This document shows positions 24,327-33,827 of a stretch of DNA of 64,000 nt, one piece after another; position 1 is the first letter of the stretch; each line of letters opens with the position of its first letter. The DNA is from Leptolyngbya sp. FACHB-261. GTDB taxonomy: Bacteria > Cyanobacteriota > Cyanobacteriia > FACHB-261. The notes under the pieces are model-generated. The model worked only from the letters and a program-made list of their open reading frames with translations. It was not told where the DNA came from and ran no database searches. The DNA is taken from positions 372,001 through 436,000 of the forward strand of contig NZ_JACJPL010000027.1 in the NCBI RefSeq assembly GCF_014696065.1. The letters run 5' to 3'. The position numbers and the translations under genes were made by a program.

Positions 24327-25751
24327 ATGGCCCAGACCCCTCAAGAAATCTTGAGTCTGATTAAAGATCAAGGCATCAAAATCATTGATCTGAAGTTCAT
24401 CGATACGCCAGGCACCTGGCAACACCTCTCGGTCTACTATGACCAGATCGATGAAAGTTCCTTCACCGATGGCGTGCCCTTTGACGGCTCCAGCATCCGA
24501 GGCTGGAAGGCAATCAATGAATCGGACATGTCGATGGTCCTGGACCCGACCACGGCCTGGATCGATCCCTTCATGGAAGAGCCAACCCTAAGCGTCATCT
24601 GCTCAATTATTGAGCCGCGCACGGGTGAGCCCTACAGCCGTTGCCCCCGCGTCATCGCCTCCAAGGCAGTCGATTACCTCAAGTCCACGGGCATTGGTGA
24701 CACTGCCTTCGTTGGCCCGGAAGCTGAGTTTTTCATCTTTGATAACGTTCAGTTTGACCAGACTGAACACCAAGGCTTCTACATCGTCGACTCAGTGGAA
24801 GGCCGCTGGAATTCTGGGCGGGAAGAGCCAGGTGGCAACCTAGGTTACAAGCCTCGCTACAAGGAAGGCTACTTCCCCGTTGCGCCTACCGATTCTTCCC
24901 AGGACCTCCGCACCGAGATGCTCCTGACGATGGCTAAGTGTGGAGTGCCAATTGAAAAGCATCACCACGAAGTTGCTACCGGTGGTCAGTGCGAGCTAGG
25001 CTTCCGCTTTGCTGAGCTGATCAAGGCTGCCGACTACTTGATGACCTACAAGTACTGCATCAAGAACGTCGCCAAGCGCTATGGTAAGACGGTCACGTTC
25101 ATGCCCAAGCCACTGTTTAACGACAACGGCTCCGGTATGCACACGCACCAGTCGATCTGGAAAGATGGTCAGCCGTTGTTCTTCCAGGAAGGCAATTACG
25201 CTGACCTGAGCGAGATGGCTCTCCACTACATCGGCGGCATTCTGCGGCACGCTCCCGCTCTACTGGCCTTCACCAACCCCACCACCAACTCCTACAAGCG
25301 TTTGGTGCCTGGGTTTGAAGCGCCAGTCAACCTAGCCTATTCTCAGGGCAACCGTTCGGCCTCGATCCGGATTCCCCTGTCTGGCAAGAGCCCTAAGGCT
25401 AAGCGCCTAGAGTTCCGTTGCCCCGACGCCACCGCCAATCCCTATCTGGCCTTTTCTGCCATGCTGATGGCAGGCCTAGATGGGATCAAGAACAAGATCC
25501 ATCCGGGTGAGCCTCTGGACGTAGACATCTACGACCTGACCCCCGAGGAACTGGCCAAGGTGCCCTCCACTCCTGGCTCTCTACTAGATGCGTTGGAGGC
25601 TCTACGGGCCGACCACGAATTCCTGCTCCAGGGCAACGTCTTCACCGAGGACTTCATTAACACCTGGATCGAGTACAAGCTCGACAACGAGGTGAACCCG
25701 ATGCGTCTGCGTCCTCACCCCTACGAGTTCGCTCTGTACTACGACTGCTAA
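24327..25751 (+). CDS. glnA: Glutamine synthetase type I
   Basis: GlnA joins ammonium to glutamate using ATP, the entry point of nitrogen assimilation. The 474-residue GSI protein shows the N-terminal signature FDGSSIRGW, the metal-site [10 protein letters not shown] and [14 protein letters not shown], and [26 protein letters not shown] and NRSASIRIP follow. The Tyr-bearing loop IYDLTPEE exists, but cyanobacterial GS is generally controlled by inactivating factors rather than adenylylation; none is encoded here. AAGGAG lies six bases before ATG 24327. The gene has its own NtcA promoter and terminator. Confidence 0.97.
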   Translation: MAQTPQEILSLIKDQGIKIIDLKFIDTPGTWQHLSVYYDQIDESSFTDGVPFDGSSIRGWKAINESDMSMVLDPTTAWIDPFMEEPTLSVICSIIEPRTGEPYSRCPRVIASKAVDYLKSTGIGDTAFVGPEAEFFIFDNVQFDQTEHQGFYIVDSVEGRWNSGREEPGGNLGYKPRYKEGYFPVAPTDSSQDLRTEMLLTMAKCGVPIEKHHHEVATGGQCELGFRFAELIKAADYLMTYKYCIKNVAKRYGKTVTFMPKPLFNDNGSGMHTHQSIWKDGQPLFFQEGNYADLSEMALHYIGGILRHAPALLAFTNPTTNSYKRLVPGFEAPVNLAYSQGNRSASIRIPLSGKSPKAKRLEFRCPDATANPYLAFSAMLMAGLDGIKNKIHPGEPLDVDIYDLTPEELAKVPSTPGSLLDALEALRADHEFLLQGNVFTEDFINTWIEYKLDNEVNPMRLRPHPYEFALYYDC

Positions 25752-25820
25752 TAGTACGACGCTAATCCGACTGCCAGTCGGTCGTCCTGCGTTTCAGTTT
25801 GGTTCTGTGCTTACAATCTC

Positions 25821-25847
25821 TGCCCCTGGGATCAGGGGCAGTTTTTT
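25821..25847 (+). terminator. Rho-independent terminator of glnA
   Basis: TGCCCCTG (25821-25828) pairs with CAGGGGCA (25833-25840) around GGAT, and is followed by GTTTTTT. A second hairpin, CCGACTG-C-CAGTCGG (25767-25781), lies just after the stop codon. Confidence 0.92.
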
Positions 25848-25979
25848 GATCTCTGATTCTTTAATCTCTGAGTGGCACTTCAATCCGTCTTTAAGCTGGT
25901 AGGTAACTCAACCTCAGGGTCTGAGTGTTTAGAGTGAGTATCTACCTGCATCTACTTCAGGAAAGAGCAAGGGAAAAGC

Positions 25980-26963
25980 ATGTCGATTATTGTGGCTGAG
26001 GGCTTGCGCAAAGCCTATTCCATTGCAGTCAAGGAACCAGGTTTAGCAGGTACCCTCTCCTATTTTCTGCGCCGTCAGTACCAACAAGTCGAGGCCGTGA
26101 AGGGAGTCTCGTTTCAGATCGAACCAGGCGAGGTTGTAGGCTTTTTGGGTCCCAATGGCGCGGGCAAAACCACCACGCTGAAGATGCTGACCGGCTTGAT
26201 TTATCCCTCCGGTGGGCGAGTGAAGGTGGCTGGGCATGTGCCTTTCCAGCGTCGAGCTGCGTTTCTGCAAAAGATCACGCTGGTCATGGGACAGAAGCAG
26301 CAACTGATCTGGGATCTGCCCGCTCTTGACTCTCTAAAAATCAATGCTGCCGTTTACGGCATTCCCGACTCAGACTTCCGGCGGCGGGTGGGAGAATTGG
26401 TCGAAATGCTGAGCCTAGCGGGTAAGCTCAACCAGCCTGTGCGCAAGCTCTCCCTAGGCGAACGCATGAAGGCTGAACTGCTGGCTGCCCTGCTACACCA
26501 GCCCTCAGTGTTGTTTCTAGACGAGCCCACGTTGGGGCTGGATGTCAACGCTCAAGTGAGTGTGCGCGATTTCTTACGCGAGTATAACCAGCGCTACGGC
26601 GCTACAGTTCTACTAACCAGCCACTACATGGCTGACATTACAGCGCTGTGTCAGCGCGTGATGCTGATCCACGAAGGACGGCTGATCTATGACGGTAGCT
26701 TGGAGAGCCTGTTCAACCGCTTTGCTCCCTACCGCGAGGTTCAGCTTGAGCTGGCCCAGCCTATGGCCAAAGCCGATCTCTTAACCTACGGAGACCTGGA
26801 ATCCGTCGAGGGGCGTTCGGTGCGCTTCTGTATCAAGCGAGATTTATTAACACGCACGCTCTCTCGGATTCTGGCTGAGTTAGAGGTATTGGACCTGACC
26901 GTAACGGATCCACCGATTGAAGAGGTGATCGGACGGGTATTTCGGACGGGGGTGGCATCATGA
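25980..26963 (+). CDS. ABC-2 type transporter ATP-binding protein
   Basis: A 327-residue ATPase of the NatA/NodI type: Walker A GPNGAGKT near residue 59, signature LSLGERMK, and Walker B VLFLDEPTLGLD, with a C-terminal domain of about 90 residues. It should energise the two permeases encoded next. The stop overlaps the following start by four bases (ATGA), so translation is coupled. The substrate is unknown. The unusually short Q-loop context (LVMGQKQQLIWDLP) is typical of the group paired with DUF990-like permeases. Confidence 0.9.
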   Translation: MSIIVAEGLRKAYSIAVKEPGLAGTLSYFLRRQYQQVEAVKGVSFQIEPGEVVGFLGPNGAGKTTTLKMLTGLIYPSGGRVKVAGHVPFQRRAAFLQKITLVMGQKQQLIWDLPALDSLKINAAVYGIPDSDFRRRVGELVEMLSLAGKLNQPVRKLSLGERMKAELLAALLHQPSVLFLDEPTLGLDVNAQVSVRDFLREYNQRYGATVLLTSHYMADITALCQRVMLIHEGRLIYDGSLESLFNRFAPYREVQLELAQPMAKADLLTYGDLESVEGRSVRFCIKRDLLTRTLSRILAELEVLDLTVTDPPIEEVIGRVFRTGVAS

Positions 26964-27748
26964 GGAGCTTTTGGCGCAGGGCACGGGTCTTGAGTACGGT
27001 CTATTACGCCTACATGACCGAGTACCGAGCAGAACTCCTGTTGTGGGTGCTGTCTGGGGTGCTGCCCTTCATCTTGATGGGGGTCTGGATGGAGGCCGCC
27101 CAAGGCGGACGCTTCGGCCTAGGCCCACTAGACTTTGCTCGCTATTTCCTGGCTGCCTTTGTAGCACGGCAGTTCTCGGTGGTTTGGGTAGTTTGGGAAT
27201 TTGAGCGGGAAGTAGTGGAGGGCCGCCTGTCGCCTCGCCTACTGCAACCGATGGATCCGGCTTGGCACCACTTCGTGTCTCACTTCGCCGAACGCTTCGC
27301 GCGCTTGCCTTTCGCGATCATCCTGGTCGGCTTCTTTTTTGTGCTTTACCCTCAAGCCATCTGGCTACCCAGTTTGAGCGGCTTTCTGCTCTTTTGCTTG
27401 GCAGTGAGTTTGGCATTCACTATGCGCTTCATCATGCAGTACACCATGGCGATGTTCGCCTTTTGGACAGAGCGCGCTAGTGCTATCGAAGAATTTTGGT
27501 TTCTAATGTATTTATTTCTCTCGGGCTTAATTGCACCGTTAGAGATTTTCCCCCAAGCTGTGCGCAATGTCATTCAATGGACACCCTTCCCTTACCTGAT
27601 TAACTTTCCCGCTTCTTTGCTAGTTGGTTTACCTGTGAATGTTGGTCAGGGATTGCTTGTTATGTTGGCGTGGACGGGCGTATTTTTCGTGCTCAATCGC
27701 TGGCTATGGCGACAGGGTTTAAAGCATTACTCTGGCATGGGCGCTTAG
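26960..27748 (+). CDS. ABC-2 family permease, first subunit
   Basis: A 262-residue protein with six hydrophobic segments. It resembles the ABC-2/DUF990 permeases (MTEYRAELLLWVLSGVLPF, EFEREVVEGRLSPRLLQPMD). Such permeases pair as heterodimers with the neighbouring permease and ATPase. Translation is coupled to the ATPase gene. The substrate is unknown; nearby polysaccharide genes make an envelope compound possible but unproven. Confidence 0.85.
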   Translation: MRSFWRRARVLSTVYYAYMTEYRAELLLWVLSGVLPFILMGVWMEAAQGGRFGLGPLDFARYFLAAFVARQFSVVWVVWEFEREVVEGRLSPRLLQPMDPAWHHFVSHFAERFARLPFAIILVGFFFVLYPQAIWLPSLSGFLLFCLAVSLAFTMRFIMQYTMAMFAFWTERASAIEEFWFLMYLFLSGLIAPLEIFPQAVRNVIQWTPFPYLINFPASLLVGLPVNVGQGLLVMLAWTGVFFVLNRWLWRQGLKHYSGMGA

Positions 27749-27920
27749 CCTTTGGGGAGAGATTTTAGGTTCTTTTGGCTTCTCGCTGTGAATCAAAAGC
27801 GCATTAACAAAGTCGCTAGATGACCGTTTGATTCGTTCCTTAGAAGCTAAAAACGCCCTTAAATCCAACTCAGTAATTCAACATTTTTAATTCCAAACTT
27901 TTACTGTACGAGTTCTGTTA

Positions 27921-28703
27921 ATGAGACGTCACCTGCGCATTCTCCGGCTATTTTGGGCCACTGCCCTAGCAGCGGAACTTGAATACCGAGCGAACTTCAT
28001 CTTCGCAGCTCTTAGCAGTTTAGGTAACCTGATCGGTAGCCTGTTTGCTCTGTCTTTGTTTTATCGCAATGGCTACACCTTCTCAGGCTGGTCTTGGCAA
28101 GAAGCACTAGTGGTACTGGGAATTTTCACTACGCTTCAGGGCTTCGCAGATACTTTTCTGGCCCCAAACTTGAGCCGAATTGTCAAGCACGTGCAGCAGG
28201 GCACCCTCGACTTCATCCTGCTCAAACCGCTCAATAGCCAGTTCTGGCTCTCAACCCACACCCTCTCTCCCTGGGGTCTGCCAGATCTATTTTTTGGCAT
28301 TGTCATGATTGGTTACGCCGGAACCCAGCTCAGCCTAGCGCCTCAAGCATATTTGTTAAGCGCTGTGCCGCTGCTATTCGGCCTGATCAGTCTTTACAGC
28401 CTGTGGTTCATGCTGGGCGCAACCAGCATCTGGTTCGTCAAAATCTATAACGTCACCGAAGTCTTGCGTGGCTTACTAGAGGCGGGACGCTTCCCTATGG
28501 TGGCCTATCCTACGGCGTACCGCTTCTTTTTTACCTTTGTAATTCCCGTGGCTTTTTTAACCACAATTCCAGCAGAGGCTATGTTGGGGCGCTCTGAAGC
28601 AGGTTGGATCATTGGCGCTAGCCTACTCGCTCTGGGGTTATTTCTAGCCTCAGCTTGGTTCTGGCAATTTGCTCTACGCTTTTATACCAGCGCTTCCAGT
28701 TAG
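27921..28703 (+). CDS. ABC-2 family permease, second subunit
   Basis: A 260-residue six-helix permease of the same family as the preceding one (LEYRANFIFAALSSLGNLIG, then IVKHVQQGTLDFILLKPLN). The two share the EYRA and 'LKP/LQP' family features and probably form one heterodimeric channel. A 172-base gap separates them; it holds no recognisable gene or clear terminator. The gene ends 28 bases before the convergent glycosyltransferase. Confidence 0.85.
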   Translation: MRRHLRILRLFWATALAAELEYRANFIFAALSSLGNLIGSLFALSLFYRNGYTFSGWSWQEALVVLGIFTTLQGFADTFLAPNLSRIVKHVQQGTLDFILLKPLNSQFWLSTHTLSPWGLPDLFFGIVMIGYAGTQLSLAPQAYLLSAVPLLFGLISLYSLWFMLGATSIWFVKIYNVTEVLRGLLEAGRFPMVAYPTAYRFFFTFVIPVAFLTTIPAEAMLGRSEAGWIIGASLLALGLFLASAWFWQFALRFYTSASS

Positions 28704-28731
28704 GGTTGCTGTTGGCAGAATGGGCACTAGC

Positions 28732-30114
28732 TCAACTGTCGCTGCTCTCCTGAGTGGCCGACAAAAACTTTGGCACCCACTCAGAGCGCTCGATCGGCAG
28801 TTCAGCATGGCTAGGCTCAATGCTAGGCAGTTCCAGATTGGTGATAGTGGTTGATGCCGAGGGAACCACTTCTGTTGTCGCTTTCTCGCCAGCAGCCACT
28901 CGTGTCAGCAACGCCTCGTACCGGCTCAGAGCCTGCTCAAAAGAGTAGGTATTGACCGCAAATTCGCGCCCCTCACGAGCTAGCTCGGCCAACCGCATGG
29001 GGTTATTTTGCAGCAACAACACCGCTTCAGCCAGAGCAGCGGGATCTTCTGGCGGGATCACGATGCCGCCCCGGCTGCGCCGCACGGCCCGTGCAGCCTC
29101 GCCCATCAAAGGCACCGAGGCAATAATCGCCCGCCCGCTTGCCAGGAGAACCTGAGTTTTGGAGGGCATGTTGAAAGATACGACATTACGCTTTTGCACA
29201 ATCAAGCCAACATCTGCAGCGGCTAACATCTCTGGCAGCTGCTCTCGTGGCTGGAAGGGTAAAAGCAGTACATTCTCTGCCTTAAATTCCTCGCAGAGGC
29301 GCTGAAGCTCCGCGAGAGCTTTGCCCTCGCCCACAATTACAAAAGCGATCTCTGGTTTGTGGGTGAGACGAGCGGCTGCTCGGATAACTGTCTTCAAGCC
29401 CTGAGTTAGAGCAATGTTCCCGGAATACATCACTACAAACTTGTTCTCCAAGTTGTAGGTTTGCCGGAAACGGCTCTCTTCTTGAGGCAGCGGACGGATG
29501 AAGTTAACGTCAACCCAGTTGGGGATAAGCGTGATCTTTTGTTCGGGTACCTGCTTACCGATCAGGTTGTCTACAAAGCCTTCAGAGATCACACTGACAG
29601 CTGTAGCAGAGCGGTAGGCGAAGCGCTCCAACGCCTCAAAAACTCGGATCATCGTCTTATTGGTCAGCAGACCCACCTGAACTGCTGCCTCTGGCAGAAT
29701 ATCTTGTAGGCTAAGTACCACTGGAGCCCGGTAGAGCCAGCTCAACAGCGTTGCAGGAACACAGACCGGTAGGGGAGGTACTGTGGTCAAGATGACATCA
29801 GGACGCCAGCCATTAAGAGCCTGAATAAAGCTAGTAACTACAAAACTGCCATCTAACAGCAGTCGATCTACCAGACTGGGTCGAGGTTTCACCCAGACGA
29901 AGCAGCGTTGAACCTTGACTCCATTTTGTTGAGTGGTGCTAAAAAGCTTGCCGCGATAATCTTCATAGATACGACGCTCGGGATAGTTAGGCATCGCCGT
30001 AATCACCCGAACCTCATGCCCCCGCTTGACAAGTCCTTCAGCCAACTCAGTCATCAATGGAGCGATGCCAATGGGCTCAGGATGATAGTTGTAGGAGTAA
30101 ATCAAAATACGCAT
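28732..30114 (-). CDS. WcaI-like family 4 glycosyltransferase
   Basis: A 460-residue GT-B enzyme. It starts MRILIYSYNYHPEPIGIAPL, the hallmark of the WcaI group of colanic-acid-type exopolysaccharide glycosyltransferases. VMYSGNIALTQGLKTVIRAA, FVIVGEGKALAELQ and the C-terminal donor-binding region follow. A Ser/Thr/Glu-rich tail of about 50 residues is extra. It probably adds a sugar to a lipid-linked repeat at the inner membrane. It belongs with the three minus-strand genes upstream, although a 415-base gap intervenes. Confidence 0.88.
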   Translation of the reverse strand: MRILIYSYNYHPEPIGIAPLMTELAEGLVKRGHEVRVITAMPNYPERRIYEDYRGKLFSTTQQNGVKVQRCFVWVKPRPSLVDRLLLDGSFVVTSFIQALNGWRPDVILTTVPPLPVCVPATLLSWLYRAPVVLSLQDILPEAAVQVGLLTNKTMIRVFEALERFAYRSATAVSVISEGFVDNLIGKQVPEQKITLIPNWVDVNFIRPLPQEESRFRQTYNLENKFVVMYSGNIALTQGLKTVIRAAARLTHKPEIAFVIVGEGKALAELQRLCEEFKAENVLLLPFQPREQLPEMLAAADVGLIVQKRNVVSFNMPSKTQVLLASGRAIIASVPLMGEAARAVRRSRGGIVIPPEDPAALAEAVLLLQNNPMRLAELAREGREFAVNTYSFEQALSRYEALLTRVAAGEKATTEVVPSASTTITNLELPSIEPSHAELPIERSEWVPKFLSATQESSDS

Positions 30115-30529
30115 TTTCTGACCTTTGGAGAGCGCTACCGCACTCGCGAATCTTCATACCTAACTAACGGACAGCATCAAGTCAATATGCGCAGAGAACC
30201 CTTCAAGGGCAGCGAAGAAGGACACAGAGGAAAATTAGGTCAAAGCTAATTCATGCAAAAGTATGAAAGCTAAGTCTGAAGAGGCTCTAACGGTTTGGGC
30301 AGCGTTAATCTGAGGGTCACAGTTAGCGATTCTTCACTCAGTCCAAGGCTATCTCAGCTGTCTAGGCCTGTCTACGTGAGGCGAATGAAGATTAAGTAAA
30401 GTTACTCAAATTAACGCACTCAGTGATGAGGTTGAAGCGAATTTATTAGGGGAGTACAACCACGCAACTACTGGTCTTAATTGATGCAAGATCTGTTTTT
30501 GGATCTGGTTTTAACCTTGATTTTCAGCA
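30115..30529. other. Intergenic region without recognised features
   Basis: This 415-base stretch between the two minus-strand polysaccharide genes is slightly richer in A and T than its surroundings. I see no gene, no strong inverted repeat and no clear terminator; only a small AGATC/GATCT hairpin lies near 30488-30505. It presumably holds the promoter of the glycosyltransferase at 30114. Confidence 0.4.
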
Positions 30530-31195
30530 TCAAGTTTCAGTATCTGTTGAGGAGCGCATTTTGCGGGGATAACGTGGTTTGCAGGGGCTACCCCAACAGA
30601 CCTGAGCGGGTGGCAAGCTGGTGAACACACTGCTACGAGCGCCTACTACAGCATTCGCGCCAACCGTAACGCCTGGACCAATAAAGCAGTCTGCTGCAAC
30701 CCAGGCCCCCGGTTCAATCACAATTGGTTGAGTTAGAAGCCTGAAGGTAGGGTCTTGGATGTCATGACTGCCGGTGCAGAGATAACACTTTTGCGACACA
30801 ACACTGTGGGCACCGATCTGAATCTGCTCCAGGCTGTAGAGTACAACATCATCACCAATCCAGGCATGATCCCCAACGGTTAACTTCCAGGGATAAGTGA
30901 TGCGGGCAGTCGGTCGGATCGCAACTCCCTGCCCAATGCGTGCTCCAAACAGACGTAGCAACCAGCATCGGGGCCCGTGTAGGTTATGCAAGGTTAGGGG
31001 GAACACCACCGCCTGTACTAACCACCACAGCAGAATGACCCAATTCGATCGACCCCGTTCGAAACCCGCCTGATCATATTGGCGTAGGTCAACCCAAGGG
31101 TTCGATTGAGGCTCAATCTCTGGTAATTTGACGGGTAATTCAGTGGGTGCTACACCCGGTGTCTCAGATGCACCAGTTGACATAGGTATGGTCAT
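30530..31195 (-). CDS. WcaF-like polysaccharide acetyltransferase
   Basis: A 221-residue hexapeptide-repeat acetyltransferase of the colanic-acid WcaF type. An N-terminal membrane-associated stretch (RSNWVILLWWLVQAVVFPLT) precedes GARIGQGVAIRPTARITYPW, WIGDDVVLYSLEQIQIG and the catalytic His region CTGSHDIQDP. It would O-acetylate a sugar in an exopolysaccharide repeat using acetyl-CoA. The first 35 residues are a disordered extension. Nine bases separate it from the upstream glycosyltransferase, so they are one operon. Confidence 0.88.
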   Translation of the reverse strand: MTIPMSTGASETPGVAPTELPVKLPEIEPQSNPWVDLRQYDQAGFERGRSNWVILLWWLVQAVVFPLTLHNLHGPRCWLLRLFGARIGQGVAIRPTARITYPWKLTVGDHAWIGDDVVLYSLEQIQIGAHSVVSQKCYLCTGSHDIQDPTFRLLTQPIVIEPGAWVAADCFIGPGVTVGANAVVGARSSVFTSLPPAQVCWGSPCKPRYPRKMRSSTDTET

Positions 31196-31204
31196 GTTCC
31201 CCCT

Positions 31205-32158
31205 CTAAGATTGACTGGTTACTGTTTCAGCCTCCATTGGCACTTCAGGAACACTGGTAGCTTTGCTTTGGACATTGAGTTTTCCCCCAAATTTCTTCAG
31301 CTCATAAAGCTTCACACCAATTTGGTACTCGTACTGGCTCAGTAACCGACCGTAGGTATAGCCAGCATGTCCATCCAGAAAGCCCAGACGGATGAAATAA
31401 AACAGAATAAAACGCAGGAAGGGTTTGAAGGGCAAGCGCACCCAAATTCTCTTTAGAAAGCGTTTGCGCTGCACTGAATCACCGAACAAAGATGCACCGA
31501 TCGTGCCATCTTCACCTTGACCGGTAAGCAAGTTGTAATAAACCCGTGCTTCCCAATTGGAATAGCGATTGTGACGGGCTAACCAGTGGAAGAGATCGCG
31601 GAAGTCTTCATGAAGCATGTCTTCTTTGAGGTAGCCTGCTTTGCCTTGCAGAATGACATGCTCATGAACTTCGTTATCACCGGTGTTACGAATCTCTTCT
31701 GTGTTGAGGTTTTCGTAACGGCCCAGCTTGTGCTTAAACAGGCGCAGGTTCCAGTCTGGATATTTGCCGCCGTGGCGAATCCAGGAGCCTAAGAAAAAGA
31801 CGCGGCGGTTAATGTAATAGCCATCAAATTCAGCGTTTTGGATAACGCGGCCAATTTCCTCCCAAGACTCTGGCGTAATGCGCTCATCACAATCGACAAT
31901 GAGAACCCACTCATTACGAAAAGGTAGATTCTCCAGAGACCAATTTTTCTTCTTGGGCCAGCGTCCATTGAAATGGAACTGTACCACCTGAGCTCCGTGC
32001 GCTCGCGAGATTTCCTCGGTGCGGTCGTCGCTTTGGGAGTCCACAATGAAGATCTCATCAGCTCGTTGCAAACTGGCCAAACAGGCCGGTAGATTCTCCT
32101 CTTCGTTCTTAGCTGGGATCAAGACAGAGACGGGCAGTTTGGAGAGTTGGGAGGTCAT
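31205..32158 (-). CDS. Family 2 glycosyltransferase
   Basis: A 317-residue GT-A enzyme. It has the N-terminal nucleotide-sugar motif VSVLIPAKNEEENLPACLAS and a DxD-like VDCDERIT, followed by WIRHGGKYPDWNLRLF and the base region NEVHEHVIL. It resembles WaaE/KdtX-type transferases and GTs in exopolysaccharide clusters. No large membrane domain is present, only a hydrophobic stretch (FLRFILFYFIRLGFLDG). Donor and acceptor sugars cannot be told. Confidence 0.88.
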   Translation of the reverse strand: MTSQLSKLPVSVLIPAKNEEENLPACLASLQRADEIFIVDSQSDDRTEEISRAHGAQVVQFHFNGRWPKKKNWSLENLPFRNEWVLIVDCDERITPESWEEIGRVIQNAEFDGYYINRRVFFLGSWIRHGGKYPDWNLRLFKHKLGRYENLNTEEIRNTGDNEVHEHVILQGKAGYLKEDMLHEDFRDLFHWLARHNRYSNWEARVYYNLLTGQGEDGTIGASLFGDSVQRKRFLKRIWVRLPFKPFLRFILFYFIRLGFLDGHAGYTYGRLLSQYEYQIGVKLYELKKFGGKLNVQSKATSVPEVPMEAETVTSQS

Positions 32159-32236
32159 AGAGGCTGCATTAATGATTGATTATTCGCACCGGATGATCTG
32201 GAGTAAATGCCAGCAGCATTGCTCACACAGAAAACT

Positions 32237-33178
32237 CTACCCTGAGCGTTTTGCCCACTTTGGCTCAGAAACCATACCTTGAACCACCGCACTTAGATAC
32301 CCTAATTGGCCGTAGGCATACACCAGCGCATCAAAGCGCTCTGATGGGCTGTGTATAGATTTAATGGATTTGTATAAGCCTCGGGCAGCTCGTTCTGTCC
32401 CCCGCAACAACTGTTTAGGCCCAGCTTTGCCAGCCAGGCGCTCTCGATAACACTCACTAATGCCTTGCCACCAGCCGCGACGCAGAAACCAGCTCTGCGC
32501 CAGGCGTTCAGGCGAGACATTGTGGGCGACCAGCGCTTCGGGTAGGTAGGCAACCTGCCAGCCTAGGTTCAGCGCGAGTTCGGTAACGTGCAATTCCTCA
32601 TTGGATAGTAAGTTCTTGCCAACGCGCCCTAGATTGACATCAAAACCACCGATCTGTTCTAGAAACTGACGCCTGATCGAGTAGTTCAAGCCGCGGGGGG
32701 TCAGACCAGGACGATCGATGTAGACCATTTCATTCCCCAAGTCGTAAGCCCCCAAGTTGCTGGCCAGATTCGGTGACAACCAGCTCGGCGCGGCTACACC
32801 CTCAGGCCAGAGCAAGGTGACCTTGCCACCAGCCACAGCTAGCTTCTCATGCTGCTGATAGGCTGAACTCAACACCTGCAACCACGGGCGGCTAGCAACT
32901 GCATCATCGTCAAGGTAAGCCAAAATCTCGCCGGTTGAGGTATTAGCCCCCGTGTTGCGAGCCACTGACAGACCCGCCGTAGGTTCATACACGTATTTCA
33001 ACCGAGGGTGGGGCAGGCGGGCTTCAACAACTTCACGGGTGAGATCGGTTGAAGCATTGTCCACCACCACAACCTCAAAGTTGTCGTAGTCCTGGGTCAG
33101 CAGGCTATCGATGGCTGCACCCAGGTAACTGTCCCGGTTATGGGTACAGATGATGGCTGAGATCAGGCAGTCTGACAT
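32237..33178 (-). CDS. Family 2 glycosyltransferase
   Basis: A 313-residue GT2 enzyme: ISAIICTHNRDSYLGAAID, VVDNASTDLTREVV and YLDDDAVA (the metal-binding DDD), then GGFDVNLGRVGKNLLSNEE. It resembles transferases of cyanobacterial hormogonium and exopolysaccharide loci. It is the first gene of the minus-strand polysaccharide operon, 78 bases upstream of the next glycosyltransferase. The sugar is unknown. Confidence 0.88.
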   Translation of the reverse strand: MSDCLISAIICTHNRDSYLGAAIDSLLTQDYDNFEVVVVDNASTDLTREVVEARLPHPRLKYVYEPTAGLSVARNTGANTSTGEILAYLDDDAVASRPWLQVLSSAYQQHEKLAVAGGKVTLLWPEGVAAPSWLSPNLASNLGAYDLGNEMVYIDRPGLTPRGLNYSIRRQFLEQIGGFDVNLGRVGKNLLSNEELHVTELALNLGWQVAYLPEALVAHNVSPERLAQSWFLRRGWWQGISECYRERLAGKAGPKQLLRGTERAARGLYKSIKSIHSPSERFDALVYAYGQLGYLSAVVQGMVSEPKWAKRSG

Positions 33179-33367
33179 GGCCTCACGGGTGGATGAGCGA
33201 CGGTGGTCACAGATTTTTAAGAGAGTGCCCTGCCGAATTGTACTGAGCTAAAGGCAGGGCCTCTGTAAATCCTCTGTGAAAGTACGGCTGTGCTATCTGA
33301 AGTCTCGCTGAACTTTGTTGACCATAATGGGAAGACAGTTGTCCGGTGGTCCCCCTGCACCTTTGCC

Positions 33368-33772
33368 ATGCGTAAGCGAGTTACCCTTACCTTTCCCAAA
33401 CAAACGGTGCAAATGCCGGTCACCTATCGCTTGGCGAGAGATTTTAATGTTGCAGCTAATATCATCCGAGCTCAGGTGGCACCGAACCAAGTAGGCAAGC
33501 TGGTAGTGGAACTCTCGGGTGATATAGACCAGTTAGATGCAGCGCTGGACTGGATGCGCGCTCAAAGCATCGAAATCTCCTTGGCCAATCCGGAAATCTT
33601 GATTGATGAGTCCATTTGTGTAGAGTGCGGCCTCTGTACCGGAGTTTGTCCAACCGAAGCTCTGACTCTCGATTCCCAGAGCTTCCGCTTGGTGTTCAAT
33701 CGCTCTCGTTGCGTCGTCTGCGAGCAATGCATCCCTACCTGCCCCGTAGAGGCGATCTCTACAGCGCTGTAA
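33368..33772 (+). CDS. NIL domain protein with two 4Fe-4S clusters
   Basis: In this 134-residue protein, residues 1-78 form a NIL domain (VTLTFPKQTVQMPVTYRLAR) of the type found in methionine-importer ATPases. Two ferredoxin motifs follow: Cys84, 87, 90, 94 and Cys115, 118, 121, 125. This is a known cyanobacterial and actinobacterial pairing, possibly linked to homocysteine or sulfur metabolism. I chose ATG 33368, where the NIL domain begins; the frame is open back to 33290. It is divergent from the polysaccharide operon. Confidence 0.88.
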   Translation: MRKRVTLTFPKQTVQMPVTYRLARDFNVAANIIRAQVAPNQVGKLVVELSGDIDQLDAALDWMRAQSIEISLANPEILIDESICVECGLCTGVCPTEALTLDSQSFRLVFNRSRCVVCEQCIPTCPVEAISTAL

Positions 33773-33827
33773 GCAATGCTGTAAAACGCTACAGAGATGC
33801 TTATAGGAGACTTGCTATAAACCTGGC

